Source: JADJGC01 sp964576925 (GTDB lineage: Bacteria; Zixibacteria; MSB-5A5; CAIYYT01). From it: a stretch of DNA of 64,000 nucleotides. The stretch spans positions 186,001 to 250,000 of the forward strand of contig CAZNWJ010000003.1 in assembly GCA_964576925.1 (NCBI GenBank), given 5' to 3'. The translations under genes were made by a program, and so were the position numbers. Positions 23,769-34,453 of this stretch are shown here, one piece after another; the first letter of the stretch is position 1, and every line of letters begins with the position of its first letter. The notes beneath the pieces were generated by a model. That model was not told where the DNA came from, ran no database searches, and was given only the letters and a program-made list of their open reading frames with translations.

Positions 23769-24102
23769 TCGGCTCCGGACTCAGCCCCAACTGCAGGCGT
23801 CGTTCTTTCAGGCGGTTCTCAATGCGCTCCCAGACATCTATTACGCGCAGCGGATCGCGATTGAGCTCGGTCTTCACCTGCCACAGAGTGGAATCCGTAA
23901 AATTCAGACTGTGCAGGATCGAATCGCGTTGCTCGAGGAAGAGCTGTGATGTAGTATCGCTGCGCGCCGACAGCAAGGCCAGCTCGACATAGGCCGCTAT
24001 AAAGTCCTGCTCACGCGGATGCGCGGGACTGGGCTTCAACTGGAAATAGAGCACGATAGCCGTCGCCGCAACCGCCAGGGTGATTGTTATCCAGGGACGC
24101 AC
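23758..24102 (-). CDS. small membrane-anchored protein of unknown function
   Basis: The 114-residue protein has one N-terminal membrane segment (about 3-20, MRPWITITLAVAATAIVL) followed by a charged, largely helical domain. The start is GTG. No family is recognised; the tail-like topology resembles small DUF4296-type or accessory proteins, but that is a guess. It lies 31 nt after rqcH on the same strand and is probably co-transcribed with it. Confidence 0.6.
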   Translation of the reverse strand: MRPWITITLAVAATAIVLYFQLKPSPAHPREQDFIAAYVELALLSARSDTTSQLFLEQRDSILHSLNFTDSTLWQVKTELNRDPLRVIDVWERIENRLKERRLQLGLSPEPIKE

Positions 24103-24133
24103 GGGTCAAAGATCGATCATTGTAAGGTGAAAG

Positions 24134-25630
24134 TCAATCGAGGCTCTTGCCTTGCGGTGGCAAGGCGGGATCGACAAAGAGGGACGTGACATTTTCATAG
24201 ATCACTTGTCCCGGGCCTCCTTTGCGCACCTTGCGCACGTAGCGCCGTCGTGTGTAGATCACGGGGACGTGGCTGGCACGGCGCATGTCGGAGTAAAACG
24301 CGGCAATGCGCGCTGCCTCCTCGATTGATTCCCGGCTTGGTTCGCGGTTTTTGTCGGGCACAACCAGGATCACGTGCGAACCCGGGGATTGCTGTGTATG
24401 AAACCAGTAGTCGTAGGTGCGAGCAACCCGAAAGGTGAGTTCATCATTTCCTTCGGCGTTCTTGCCTACCAACACTTTCTCGCCGCTTGACGTGCGGTAG
24501 GTATGGTAGGCGCGGGCCTCTTCCGGCTTGTCAATACCCGGTCGTTGCTTCGCAGAATCGAGTTTGAGTTCTTGCGCGAGTTTCTCGATCGCTTCCTCGG
24601 AAGCCAGTCCTGCCAGGCTGCTGCGGGCCGCATCGAGAAATTGCACGCGCTCCTCGAGACTTCTGAGACGTGTGCGCAACTGCGGCTCGGCGCGCTGCAG
24701 CTTCTTGGCCGTCTTGTAGTAAGCCGACGCAGATTCTATGACGCTCTTGCCCGGCAGGAGCTTGACCGTAACCTCGTTGCCGCTGTAGTAGTCGGTGACC
24801 ATGACTGCGTCGTCGACGGGCACGACATGTGGATTTCCCATCAGCAAATCGCCCCAGGAGGAATAGGCAGCCGACTGACTGCACGCCGCGAGTTCGACCT
24901 TGAGCCGCCCAGCGAGTTGTTCCAGTCGTCCGATCTCCCGCTCGATACGCGAATTCCAACCGCGACGCAGGTCATCGAGGTGCTTCTCGGTCTGATCAAG
25001 GTTTGCGAGCAGGCGATAGAGATCAATCAACGGTGAAGACGATTCCGGCGAACCGCCACTGCCGCCGAGGACAGAGTATTGTTCCCCATCAAATCGGAGG
25101 CGATATTCACGCTGTCGGTCACGAAAGATGATACTCTCACCCGAGGATGGGATATCCGGCAAAGGTTCCGGGGGGGCGTAAGGCGACCGCGGCCGCAGTT
25201 GCCGCGAGTCGGCGATGACGCGAAATGCCTGAACAATGACGCCGGCGCTATCGAGCAGGAAGGCGTTAGTCTTGGCGCCCAGCAATTCAAAGACAATCGT
25301 GAAGGCGCTTCGTTCGAGTTCTTCGTGTTCGCGGATCAGCTTCATGGTAATAATGCGATTGCGCTTGTCGCCCTCAACATGTTCGATGATGGCGGATGTC
25401 GCTTCCTGCCAGACAGCGAAGGCATCGGCTTTTTCCGGCCAGCCGGGCAGGTAGAGAAAACGCGGCGGGGCGAAGGAAAACTCGAGATGCGATTTCTGCC
25501 CGGCAGAGAACAGGAAGCGAAAGATCTTCGCCGATTTCGCGTACTCGATCTTGCTCAAGGTCGCATCCTTGAGCGATTGATCCAGTTCGCGCGCAAGGAA
25601 ATAGCTGATCGTGGCCGTCTTGGGAATCAT
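24134..25630 (-). CDS. rqcH: NFACT-family ribosome quality control protein RqcH
   Basis: The 498-residue protein matches RqcH/Fbp-type NFACT proteins: an N-terminal NFACT-N domain (TNAFLLDSAG... strand), a central coiled-coil-forming region (about 210-345, LDQTEKHLDDLRRGWN and RTRLRSLEERVQFLDAAR) and a C-terminal NFACT-R domain (YWFHTQQSPGSHVILVVP, YTRRRYVRKVRKGGPGQVIY). RqcH binds obstructed 50S subunits and recruits tRNA-Ala to add alanine tails. The usual Asp-Arg motif of NFACT-N appears as Asn-Arg in KRNRIITM, so tailing activity may differ; that reading depends on alignment. It is divergent from yicC. Confidence 0.88.
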   Translation of the reverse strand: MIPKTATISYFLARELDQSLKDATLSKIEYAKSAKIFRFLFSAGQKSHLEFSFAPPRFLYLPGWPEKADAFAVWQEATSAIIEHVEGDKRNRIITMKLIREHEELERSAFTIVFELLGAKTNAFLLDSAGVIVQAFRVIADSRQLRPRSPYAPPEPLPDIPSSGESIIFRDRQREYRLRFDGEQYSVLGGSGGSPESSSPLIDLYRLLANLDQTEKHLDDLRRGWNSRIEREIGRLEQLAGRLKVELAACSQSAAYSSWGDLLMGNPHVVPVDDAVMVTDYYSGNEVTVKLLPGKSVIESASAYYKTAKKLQRAEPQLRTRLRSLEERVQFLDAARSSLAGLASEEAIEKLAQELKLDSAKQRPGIDKPEEARAYHTYRTSSGEKVLVGKNAEGNDELTFRVARTYDYWFHTQQSPGSHVILVVPDKNREPSRESIEEAARIAAFYSDMRRASHVPVIYTRRRYVRKVRKGGPGQVIYENVTSLFVDPALPPQGKSLD

Positions 25631-25742
25631 CGGATTTCGAAGCTATCGATTGCCGGGACGAAAGTCAACGCGACACTTTTCCGTTGACACAGCCTAAAAC
25701 GTCCTGTTCTTTGGCAAGCTTGAATCTATTAAGAGGACGCGC

Positions 25743-26639
25743 ATGATTTCCAGCATGACCGGCTATGGCAAGGCCACAGCCAATATCAATAAGAAGAAGA
25801 TCTCGATCGAGATCAGCTCGGTCAATAACCGATTCCTCGAGCTGTCGGTACGGATGCCGCGCACGCTGGCGGAGTACGAAAGCGACGTGCGTGAAGCCGT
25901 TACCGCCCTGGTCTCGCGCGGCAAGCTCACGATCACGATCACGGTTGAAGACAACAATGTCTCCCCCCAATCGCTGGTACTCAACGAGGATATCGCCGCC
26001 CTCTATTATAAGATGTTCTGCGACCTCAAGAAGCGGTTCAAGCTGGCCGGGGAGGTCAGCGTCTCTGATTTCACCGGTCTGCCGGAGCTGTTCACGGTGG
26101 CCAGTGCTGCAGCCTTGTCGAAAGAGGACGTGCGCCGTCTGTTGGACGGTGTGGCCAAGGCCGTGGAGTCGTTAAACAAGATGCGCCAGCGTGAAGGCAA
26201 GGCGCTGGGCGACGACATGACGATGCGCGTGAAATTGATCGCGAAGTCCTTAAGTTCGATCGAGAAGCTCTACCCGCAGACGATCCTGAAGTACCGGCAG
26301 CGGTTTAACGAAAATCTCAAGAAACTACTCGAAGCGAGTGACGGCGGCCGCAGCGCCGACGAAACGAAGCTCCGACTTGACATGGAGTTGGCCCTGCTGG
26401 TTGACCGCGCTGACATCACGGAAGAGTGCGTGCGGTTGCGAAGCCACTGCGAGGCGTTTGCCGACGCGATCAAGGCTCCCGGCGATACCGGCAAGCGGCT
26501 CAATTTCATCCTCCAGGAAATGAATCGCGAAGCGAACACGATCGGCTCCAAGAGCTCGCTATACGAGATCTCGGCGGAGGTCATCAAAATCCGGGAAGAG
26601 ATCGAAAAACTGCGCGAACAAGTGCAGAATATCGAATGA
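25743..26639 (+). CDS. yicC: YicC family endoribonuclease
   Basis: The 298-residue protein begins ISSMTGYGKATANI and contains EISSVNNRFLELSVRMPR, SRGKLTITI and the C-terminal KRLNFILQEMNREANTIGSK signature. YicC proteins are RNA-degrading or RNA-binding factors linked to small-RNA turnover in E. coli. AGAGG lies 5 nt before the ATG. It overlaps gmk by 4 nt (ATGA), the classical yicC-gmk-rpoZ order. Confidence 0.96.
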   Translation: MISSMTGYGKATANINKKKISIEISSVNNRFLELSVRMPRTLAEYESDVREAVTALVSRGKLTITITVEDNNVSPQSLVLNEDIAALYYKMFCDLKKRFKLAGEVSVSDFTGLPELFTVASAAALSKEDVRRLLDGVAKAVESLNKMRQREGKALGDDMTMRVKLIAKSLSSIEKLYPQTILKYRQRFNENLKKLLEASDGGRSADETKLRLDMELALLVDRADITEECVRLRSHCEAFADAIKAPGDTGKRLNFILQEMNREANTIGSKSSLYEISAEVIKIREEIEKLREQVQNIE

Positions 26640-27271
26640 GAGAGATCTCGGCAAAAAACCTCAGGCCGTTAAACAGCGGCAAGCCGTTGATCGTTGTCTT
26701 GTCAGGGCCATCTGGTGTAGGCAAGTCCAGCATCGTCGAACTGCTGCTCAAGCGAAATCGAAAATTCGTTGAATCGATTTCGGCAACGACGCGTAAAAAG
26801 CGAATCGGAGAGCGTCACGGACGCGATTACTTCTTTCTGACTCCCGCCGACTTCCGGAACAAACAGCGCCGCGGCGAGTTTATAGAATCGGCGCGCATCT
26901 TTGACGCCTGGTACGGCACACCCCAGCGCTTGGTCAATGAGGCGCTTGAGCAGGGGAAGACGGTGCTGTTCGATATCGACATTCTCGGCGGTCGCGCCAT
27001 CAAACGCTGGCGGCGCGATGCGGTTTTGATCTTCGTGATGCCGCCGAGTCTGAAGTCGCTGCGCAACAGGCTGTTGGGGCGCCGGACGGAGTCGTCAGAG
27101 TCAGCTCGCAAACGATTGGGGCGCGCGCTAAAGGAAATGAAAGTTTGGTCGAAATATGATTACGTTGTCTGCAACGATGACCTCGAAGCGACAACGGCTT
27201 TGATCGAGAGTATCGTCAGAGCCGAGTCGCAACGGGCAAGCCGCTGCGGACACATCACTCTCACGGAGTAA
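26636..27271 (+). CDS. gmk: guanylate kinase
   Basis: The 211-residue enzyme phosphorylates GMP to GDP. It has the P-loop GPSGVGKS (24-31), the GMP-binding ISATTRKKRIGERHGRDYFF region and VLFDIDILGG. The start overlaps the yicC stop. A longer upstream open frame lies inside yicC and is not used. Confidence 0.96.
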   Translation: MREISAKNLRPLNSGKPLIVVLSGPSGVGKSSIVELLLKRNRKFVESISATTRKKRIGERHGRDYFFLTPADFRNKQRRGEFIESARIFDAWYGTPQRLVNEALEQGKTVLFDIDILGGRAIKRWRRDAVLIFVMPPSLKSLRNRLLGRRTESSESARKRLGRALKEMKVWSKYDYVVCNDDLEATTALIESIVRAESQRASRCGHITLTE

Positions 27272-27274
27272 CCG

Positions 27275-27517
27275 ATGGACAGACGCAAAGACGAAACGCT
27301 GTTGATGAGCAACCTCGACAAGATCACGCTGAATCATTACGAGGCGGTTCTGGTGGCGGCGAAACGCGCCCGCTACGTCAATCTCAAGCGCCTGCAGCAA
27401 CTGCAGATGATGAACGAAGACAGCGAGTACAATTTTGATTACCGCAAGGTCACGACGCTGGCGCTCGATGACCTGTTGAACGAACGCATTAAGTACCTCT
27501 ATCGCGGACAGGAATAA
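27275..27517 (+). CDS. rpoZ: RNA polymerase omega subunit
   Basis: The 80-residue protein has the omega pattern HYEAVLVAAKRARYVN and the C-terminal KVTTLALDDLLNERIKY. Position between gmk and topA and the 3-nt gap support the call. It helps assemble the beta' subunit. Confidence 0.92.
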   Translation: MDRRKDETLLMSNLDKITLNHYEAVLVAAKRARYVNLKRLQQLQMMNEDSEYNFDYRKVTTLALDDLLNERIKYLYRGQE

Positions 27518-27520
27518 GTT

Positions 27521-29764
27521 TTGGCCAAGAACCTCGTCATCGTCGAGTCGCCGACTAAGTCGAAGACCCTCGCCAAGTTCTTGGGGAAGGACTTCGCCAT
27601 CAAGGCGTCGGTCGGGCACGTGCTCGATCTGCCCAAGTCGAAACTCGGCATCGATCTGGAAAACGGCTTTCAGCCCGACTATCAAGTGATAAAGGGCAAA
27701 GCGCCGATTATCAAGGAGCTCAAAGAGGCCGCCGCCAAGGCGAAAGCCGTCTATCTGGCTCCCGATCCGGATCGCGAAGGCGAGGCGATTGCCTATCACA
27801 TTGCCTCCAAGCTCTCGTCGCTCAAGGTGCCGATTCGTCGCGTGACCTTCAACGAGATCACCAAAAAGGCCGTGTTGGCAGGCATTGAAAATGCCACGGA
27901 TATCGACCAGAAGTTGGTCGATGCCCAACAAGCTCGTCGCATCCTGGATCGACTGGTCGGTTACAAGGTCAGCCCGGTGCTGTGGCAGACGATCTACTAT
28001 GGCCTCTCCGCCGGTCGTGTGCAATCGGTGGCCCTGCGCATCATTTGCGAGCGCGAAGCCGAGATCGATGCGTTCAAGCCGGATGAATACTGGAAATTCC
28101 CTGCCGAGTTTACCACGAGTAAGCGGGAGAAATTCGAAGCGCGGCTGTTCAAGATCGACGGCGAGGATTTCAAGGTGTCGTCGGCGGAAGAAGCCGAGAA
28201 GCTGAAGTCCGACATCATCAGCCAGAGCTACGCCGTCAGCAAGGTTGACACGGACAAAAAATCGCGCCGGGCGCTGCCGCCGTACATCACCTCGACGCTG
28301 CAACAGGATGCTTCGATTCGCCTGAGTTTTGCTTCGGCCAAGACGATGCAGGTTGCGCAGTCGTTGTATGAAGGCGTTGAGATCGGCGATGCAGGGCAGG
28401 TCGGCTTGATCACCTATATGCGAACCGATTCGGTGCGCGTGGCCGATGAAGCCATCGCCGCTGCGAAGACATTTATCGTTGGGACTTACGGCCCGGAATT
28501 CTACCCGGAAACGCCGAATTTCTATAAGACCAAGAAAAGTGCCCAGGATGCGCACGAGGCGATTCGCCCGACGTATCTGGAGTATCCGCCAGAGCAGGTC
28601 AAGAAGTATCTTTCTCGCGACCAGTTCCGCCTCTACGAGTTGATCTGGAATCGCTTCCTCGCGTCGCAGATGGCGCCCGCTGAATTCGACCAGCTCACGA
28701 TCGACATCAATGGCGGCCGCTATCAGTTCCGCGTCACCAGTTCGCGCGTGACGTTCGAAGGCTTCCTGAAAGTCTATTCGATCACGGCCGAGGAAGATCC
28801 TAACGGCAACGGCAATGGCGAAGCGAAGAAACTGCCGAAATTGGCCGCCGGCGACAAAGTGAAATTGCAGGATGTCTCGCCGACCCAGCACTTTACCAAG
28901 GCGCCGCCACGATTCACGGAAGCCTCGCTGGTGAAGGAACTTGAATCGAACGGGATCGGGCGGCCATCAACGTACGCCCAGATCATCACGACGCTGAAAG
29001 CGCGCAAGTATGTTGAAGTTCAACAACGGCGGCTTTTCCCGACCGACCTCGGCAAGACAGTCAACGGCATTTTGGTGAAGGAATTCCCTGACATCTTCTC
29101 CGTAGAGTTCACCGCCCTGATGGAAGGGGAATTGGACAAGGTTGAAGAAGGCGACTTCACCTGGCAGCAGGTGCTTAAGGATTTCTACGGGCCATTCTCG
29201 ACCCGTCTTAGCGAGGTCACCAGTAATCAGCACGAGATCAAGGCCTCGATGCAGAAAGTCTCGGATATCAATTGCGATAAGTGCGGCAAGCCGATGGTTG
29301 AAAAATGGGGTCGCAATGGGCGATTCCTCGCTTGCTCGGGATATCCGGACTGCAAGAACACCCAGCCGATCGATGCGCCCAAAGATGCCCCGACCGACGA
29401 AAAGTGCGAGTTGTGCGGATCACCGATGGTGATCAAAACCGGCCGGTTCGGCAAGTTTATGGCGTGCTCGGCGTACCCGGACTGCAAGAATACCAAGCCA
29501 ATTTCGACCGGCATGAAGTGCCCCAAGGATGGCGGCGACGTGATCGAACGGCGCAGCCGCTACGGCAAGCCCTTCTGGGGATGCGCCAATTACCCGAAGT
29601 GCGATTTCGCCTCCTGGTATAAGCCGGTCGAGCGCAAATGCCCGTCGTGCGGCTCCCCCTACATGGTTGAGAAGGACACCAAGCGCCAGGGGCACCACCT
29701 GGCCTGTCCAAGCTGCAAGCACGTCATCGCAATTGAACCGACGCCGGAAACCGCTCCGGTCTAA
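27521..29764 (+). CDS. topA: DNA topoisomerase I
   Basis: The 747-residue type IA enzyme has a TOPRIM domain (LVIVESPTKSKTL; DPDREGE 82-88), the catalytic Tyr299 in LITYMRTDSV, and the NGIGRPSTYAQII motif. The C-terminus has four zinc-ribbon modules from about residue 590 (CDKCG...CSGYPDC, CELCG...CSAYPDC, CPKDGG...CANYPKC, CPSCG...CPSC); the third has lost one Cys of its first pair. It relaxes negative supercoils. The start is TTG, 3 nt after the rpoZ stop. Confidence 0.98.
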   Translation: MAKNLVIVESPTKSKTLAKFLGKDFAIKASVGHVLDLPKSKLGIDLENGFQPDYQVIKGKAPIIKELKEAAAKAKAVYLAPDPDREGEAIAYHIASKLSSLKVPIRRVTFNEITKKAVLAGIENATDIDQKLVDAQQARRILDRLVGYKVSPVLWQTIYYGLSAGRVQSVALRIICEREAEIDAFKPDEYWKFPAEFTTSKREKFEARLFKIDGEDFKVSSAEEAEKLKSDIISQSYAVSKVDTDKKSRRALPPYITSTLQQDASIRLSFASAKTMQVAQSLYEGVEIGDAGQVGLITYMRTDSVRVADEAIAAAKTFIVGTYGPEFYPETPNFYKTKKSAQDAHEAIRPTYLEYPPEQVKKYLSRDQFRLYELIWNRFLASQMAPAEFDQLTIDINGGRYQFRVTSSRVTFEGFLKVYSITAEEDPNGNGNGEAKKLPKLAAGDKVKLQDVSPTQHFTKAPPRFTEASLVKELESNGIGRPSTYAQIITTLKARKYVEVQQRRLFPTDLGKTVNGILVKEFPDIFSVEFTALMEGELDKVEEGDFTWQQVLKDFYGPFSTRLSEVTSNQHEIKASMQKVSDINCDKCGKPMVEKWGRNGRFLACSGYPDCKNTQPIDAPKDAPTDEKCELCGSPMVIKTGRFGKFMACSAYPDCKNTKPISTGMKCPKDGGDVIERRSRYGKPFWGCANYPKCDFASWYKPVERKCPSCGSPYMVEKDTKRQGHHLACPSCKHVIAIEPTPETAPV

Positions 29765-29846
29765 TCGCATTCATCAGACCAGGCGTACCACAAAAACACC
29801 ACGTAGTCCTTGCCGGAACCAGTTTAGCGGCTACTTTATAAGAGCT

Positions 29847-30770
29847 ATGGCTGACGTGTTTGGCGGCAACGTATCCCGTTACCTGAAGTACCTGGCGGAT
29901 GTTCGGAAGTACTCCGCGCATACGCTGCGCGCTTACAACAGCGACCTGCGGCATTTTGCCGAATACCTCACTCGCCAGAGTATTAGTTCCGACAATCTAA
30001 AGAGAACCTTCTATCCGATCGTCAGGACCTATCTTTATCAGCTCAAGAGCGAGGAAAAGAAGAATCGCACGATCGTGCGTAAGCTATCGGCAATCCGCAA
30101 GTACTTCGGTTATCTCATGCGCGAAGGACTGATGAAAGACGAAATCGACGTTGACTTGCACGGCTTCAAAGTTGAAAAAACCTTGCCGGCATTTCTTTCT
30201 GAAGCCGAAGCGGCCGGCCTGATGGATCTGCCGCAAGGGGACTCGTGGCAGGCGAGTCGCGATCGTGCAATTCTGGAGTTGTTTTACCAGTGCGGCTTGC
30301 GGCTCTCAGAACTGACCGGGCTGACCGACGGTGCCATTGACTGGAATGCCCAATTGCTCCGCATCATGGGTAAGGGGAGAAAGATGCGGTTGGCGCCCTT
30401 CGGCGACATCGCGAAGCGGCGTCTGCAAGAATACTGCTCCGCTCGCGATGCCGTTTTCGGCAAAGGCCTCGAACGACTGTTTATCAACCGTTCCGGCGGG
30501 CCGATCACTGACCGCTCGATTGCACGCATCGTTGAGAAGTACACACGCCAACTCCGGGAGGGGCACAAGCTCTCGCCCCACAAGCTGAGGCATTCGTTCG
30601 CCACGCACATGCTCGAGAACGGCGCCGATCTGCTCGCCATCTCAGAGCTTCTTGGGCACGCTTCGATAGCTACTACGCAGATCTACACGCATGTATCCAC
30701 GGCCGGACTCAAGCGTGAATATCTTCAAGCGCACCCGCGTGCCGCCAAGTCGGGACGCAAGCGCTCTTAA
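29847..30770 (+). CDS. xerC: tyrosine recombinase XerC
   Basis: The 307-residue recombinase has an N-terminal SAM-like core-binding domain (1-95) and the catalytic set Arg152 (GLRLSEL), Lys176 (GKGRK), His245 and Arg248 (PHKLRHSFATH), His271 (LGHASIATT) and Tyr280 (QIYTHV). It resolves chromosome dimers at dif with a partner. Its place between topA and hslV, as in many bacteria, supports the XerC name rather than a phage integrase. The start ATG at 29847 gives the standard N-terminus. Confidence 0.95.
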   Translation: MADVFGGNVSRYLKYLADVRKYSAHTLRAYNSDLRHFAEYLTRQSISSDNLKRTFYPIVRTYLYQLKSEEKKNRTIVRKLSAIRKYFGYLMREGLMKDEIDVDLHGFKVEKTLPAFLSEAEAAGLMDLPQGDSWQASRDRAILELFYQCGLRLSELTGLTDGAIDWNAQLLRIMGKGRKMRLAPFGDIAKRRLQEYCSARDAVFGKGLERLFINRSGGPITDRSIARIVEKYTRQLREGHKLSPHKLRHSFATHMLENGADLLAISELLGHASIATTQIYTHVSTAGLKREYLQAHPRAAKSGRKRS

Positions 30771-30825
30771 TCGCCAAGATCGCACTGGATTTTGTCTCCT
30801 GAATATTGCTTATTGACTTCAGGTT

Positions 30826-30843
30826 GTGTCCGGCGACGGACAC
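30826..30843 (+). promoter_or_regulatory. GNRA-capped hairpin in the hslVU leader
   Basis: GTGTCCG and CGGACAC form a perfect 7-bp stem closed by a GCGA tetraloop, 31 nt before the hslV start. It is likely a 5' UTR element affecting mRNA stability or translation. Confidence 0.45.
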
Positions 30844-30874
30844 GTGGATTTCGTTTATCGAATCTGGAGCGTTA

Positions 30875-31405
30875 GTGTTCAAAGCCACTACTATTCTTGG
30901 GTTACGTCACAAGGGGAAGGTCGCCATCGGCGGCGACGGCCAGGTTACTCTCGGAGACACAATCGTCAAGTCGACGGCGAAAAAGATCCGTACGCTGGCA
31001 GGCGGCACGATCCTGGCGGGATTTGCCGGATCATCGGCGGATGCCTTCACGTTGTTCGAACGCTTCGAGGCAAAACTCGAGGAGTACTCCGATAATTTAC
31101 CGCGCGCGGCCGTGGAATTAGCAAAAGACTGGCGGCGTGACAAGTACCTTCGGCAACTCGAGGCGCTGCTCGGCGTCCTTGACAACGAACACTCGTTGGT
31201 GATCTCCGGATCCGGTGACGTCGTCGAACCCGACGACGGGATCATCGCGATCGGATCCGGCGGACCGTTTGCCCTGGCGGCTTGCCGCGCGCTCGTGGCC
31301 GAAACCAAGCTGTCCGCAGAGCAAATCGTCAAGCGCTCGCTGGAGATATCCGGCGATATCTGCATATTCAGCAACAAGTTCATCACCGTTGAAAGCCTAA
31401 AATAG
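30875..31405 (+). CDS. hslV: HslV (ClpQ) protease subunit
   Basis: The 176-residue threonine protease carries ATTILGLRHKGKVAIGGDGQ, giving the mature N-terminal Thr after removal of a four-residue propeptide, and GSGGPFALAACRAL. The start is GTG at 30875, 5 nt after GGAG; a longer frame from 30806 would add 23 residues that are not conserved and cover the leader hairpin. It forms the two-ring peptidase core driven by HslU. Confidence 0.95.
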   Translation: MFKATTILGLRHKGKVAIGGDGQVTLGDTIVKSTAKKIRTLAGGTILAGFAGSSADAFTLFERFEAKLEEYSDNLPRAAVELAKDWRRDKYLRQLEALLGVLDNEHSLVISGSGDVVEPDDGIIAIGSGGPFALAACRALVAETKLSAEQIVKRSLEISGDICIFSNKFITVESLK

Positions 31406-31475
31406 GTTTGATTTCCAGCCAACCGGGAGTTATCATCTGTAGCTCTCGGAAGCATTTCGTGCCTGCGGAGGAGCA

Positions 31476-32802
<1,327 letters not shown>

Positions 32803-32831
<29 letters not shown>

Positions 32832-34428
32832 GGGCTTGGTGGCGGCGCTGGCGGTGATCGGGTTTGCTGCAAACCTGGCAGCGCTTGATTATCCGCAACT
32901 CACACCCGCAATACCCCCGGATGCGGAAAAGGAGCAGGCGACGCAATCCGTCGAGACCCCGCTACCGCTGCTCGACAAGGCCGTGGATGAGAACTTGTAC
33001 ATCGTCGGCCCGGGGGATGTATTTGTCATTCAACCGTACGGCAGCGGCGCCCAGCCGTTGACGGTGCAAGTGTTGCCGGAAGGAGTCGTCGCAATCCCGC
33101 AGGTGGGCGTGATTGTCCTGGGACAGATAACGCTCAAAGAAGCCAAGGCCCGGATCCGCGAAGCGCTGGCCGGGCGAGTGCGCGACAAACTCCTGGATGT
33201 CCACCTGGCGGCTGTGCGGTCGTTTAAGGTCAGCGTCACCGGCGCGGTGCAGAGACCGGGTGTTGTCGTGGTTTCGGGAGCCGACCGGGTCTCCGAGGCG
33301 ATCCAAAAGGCGGGTGGACTTCAGAGAAAGGCATCGCGACGCAACATTCGCCTCTACCTGGATGCCGATACCACGGTTGCCGATCTGGTGCGATTTAACT
33401 CGACCGGCGCCGTAACAGCCAATCCCTATCTGAATGAAGGGCATGTTGTGTTCGTACCGGTTGTCTCTGATACGTTCGACAAGATCGAGGTCTACGGCGC
33501 TGTCAATGCGCCCGGAGTTTTCGAATATCGCGAGGGCGACCGCATCACCGATCTCATCGCCCTTGGCTTCGGATTGGCTTCAGATGCCGACAGCAATTCG
33601 GCCGAGCTCATCCGCTTTGATTCCGACGGTCGCAGAAAGTCTTCGATACCCGTTAACCTGGCCCACGTAGTCGCGGCGCCGGGCGCGTCCGAAGATTTGT
33701 TCTTGAATGCCGACGATCGGCTTTTTGTTCGCGCCCTGGCCGGCTATCGAAGCAAGGAGCAAGTGACATTGATCGGGGAAGTGAAGTATCCGGGTGTCTA
33801 TCCGATCCAACCAGGCTGCGAGACGCTCAAGCAACTGATTGCCAAGGCGGGCGGTATTCTCGAAAAGGCTTCGCTGTCGGAATCTGAGATGTTTCGCGAT
33901 CCGAGGTTCTTCGGATCAGAATCCAAAGCGTCAGCCGATTTGCTGCAGCTCTCGACGGACAAGCTCTCGGAATTCGAACTGCAGTACCTCAAGGCAACCT
34001 CATCCGAAAGGACCGGGAAGGTTGCGGTTGATTTTGAGCGCCTCTACACGGAAGCGGGTGACGAACTGGATGTTCCTCTCGTTGACGGCGATATGGTGCG
34101 TATTCCCGCCAAGAGTTTTTCGGTGACCGTGATGGGCCGGGTGGTCAATCCGGGTCTGGTACCTTATCGGGACTCAGCGACCATCGATTACTATATTAAA
34201 GCGGCAGGCGGGTATGGATACAAAGCCGATCGCGGCGACATTCGACTGATCAAGGCGAATACCGGCGCCGTGATCAAGTCCCACGGCGACACCCGCGTGG
34301 CGATGGGTGATCGCATTATGGTGCCCCAGAAGAAGGGGATCGATCTCTGGCAGACAATCAAAGACGCCGGCTTCTTCCTGGCGAATATTGCTACGATTTA
34401 CATAGTGGTCGACCAGGCGGTCAATTGA
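32803..34428 (+). CDS. SLBB-domain polysaccharide export-type protein
   Basis: The 541-residue protein has a signal-like N-terminus (basic K, then hydrophobic GLVAALAVIGFAANLAAL), a Poly_export domain (about 55-145; YIVGPGDVFVIQPYG) and several SLBB repeats (VTGAVQRPG, VYGAVNAPG, LIGEVKYPG, VMGRVVNPG), then a C-terminal hydrophobic helix (about 515-535). Wza-like proteins form outer membrane channels for capsule or exopolysaccharide. No lipobox is seen, and the terminal helix may anchor it instead. The start lies inside hslU with a 29-nt overlap; a TTG or GTG near 32833 is an alternative. It begins the surface-sugar gene set. Confidence 0.85.
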
Positions 34429-34453
34429 TCTGCCGTTCGATGGAGACAGCGTA

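Noticed and set aside
27128..28891. A 587-codon open frame on the minus strand opposite rpoZ and topA
   Set aside because: It is antisense to two clear genes with conserved motifs, shows low-complexity Arg/Leu composition and no domain pattern; it arises from codon bias of the real genes.
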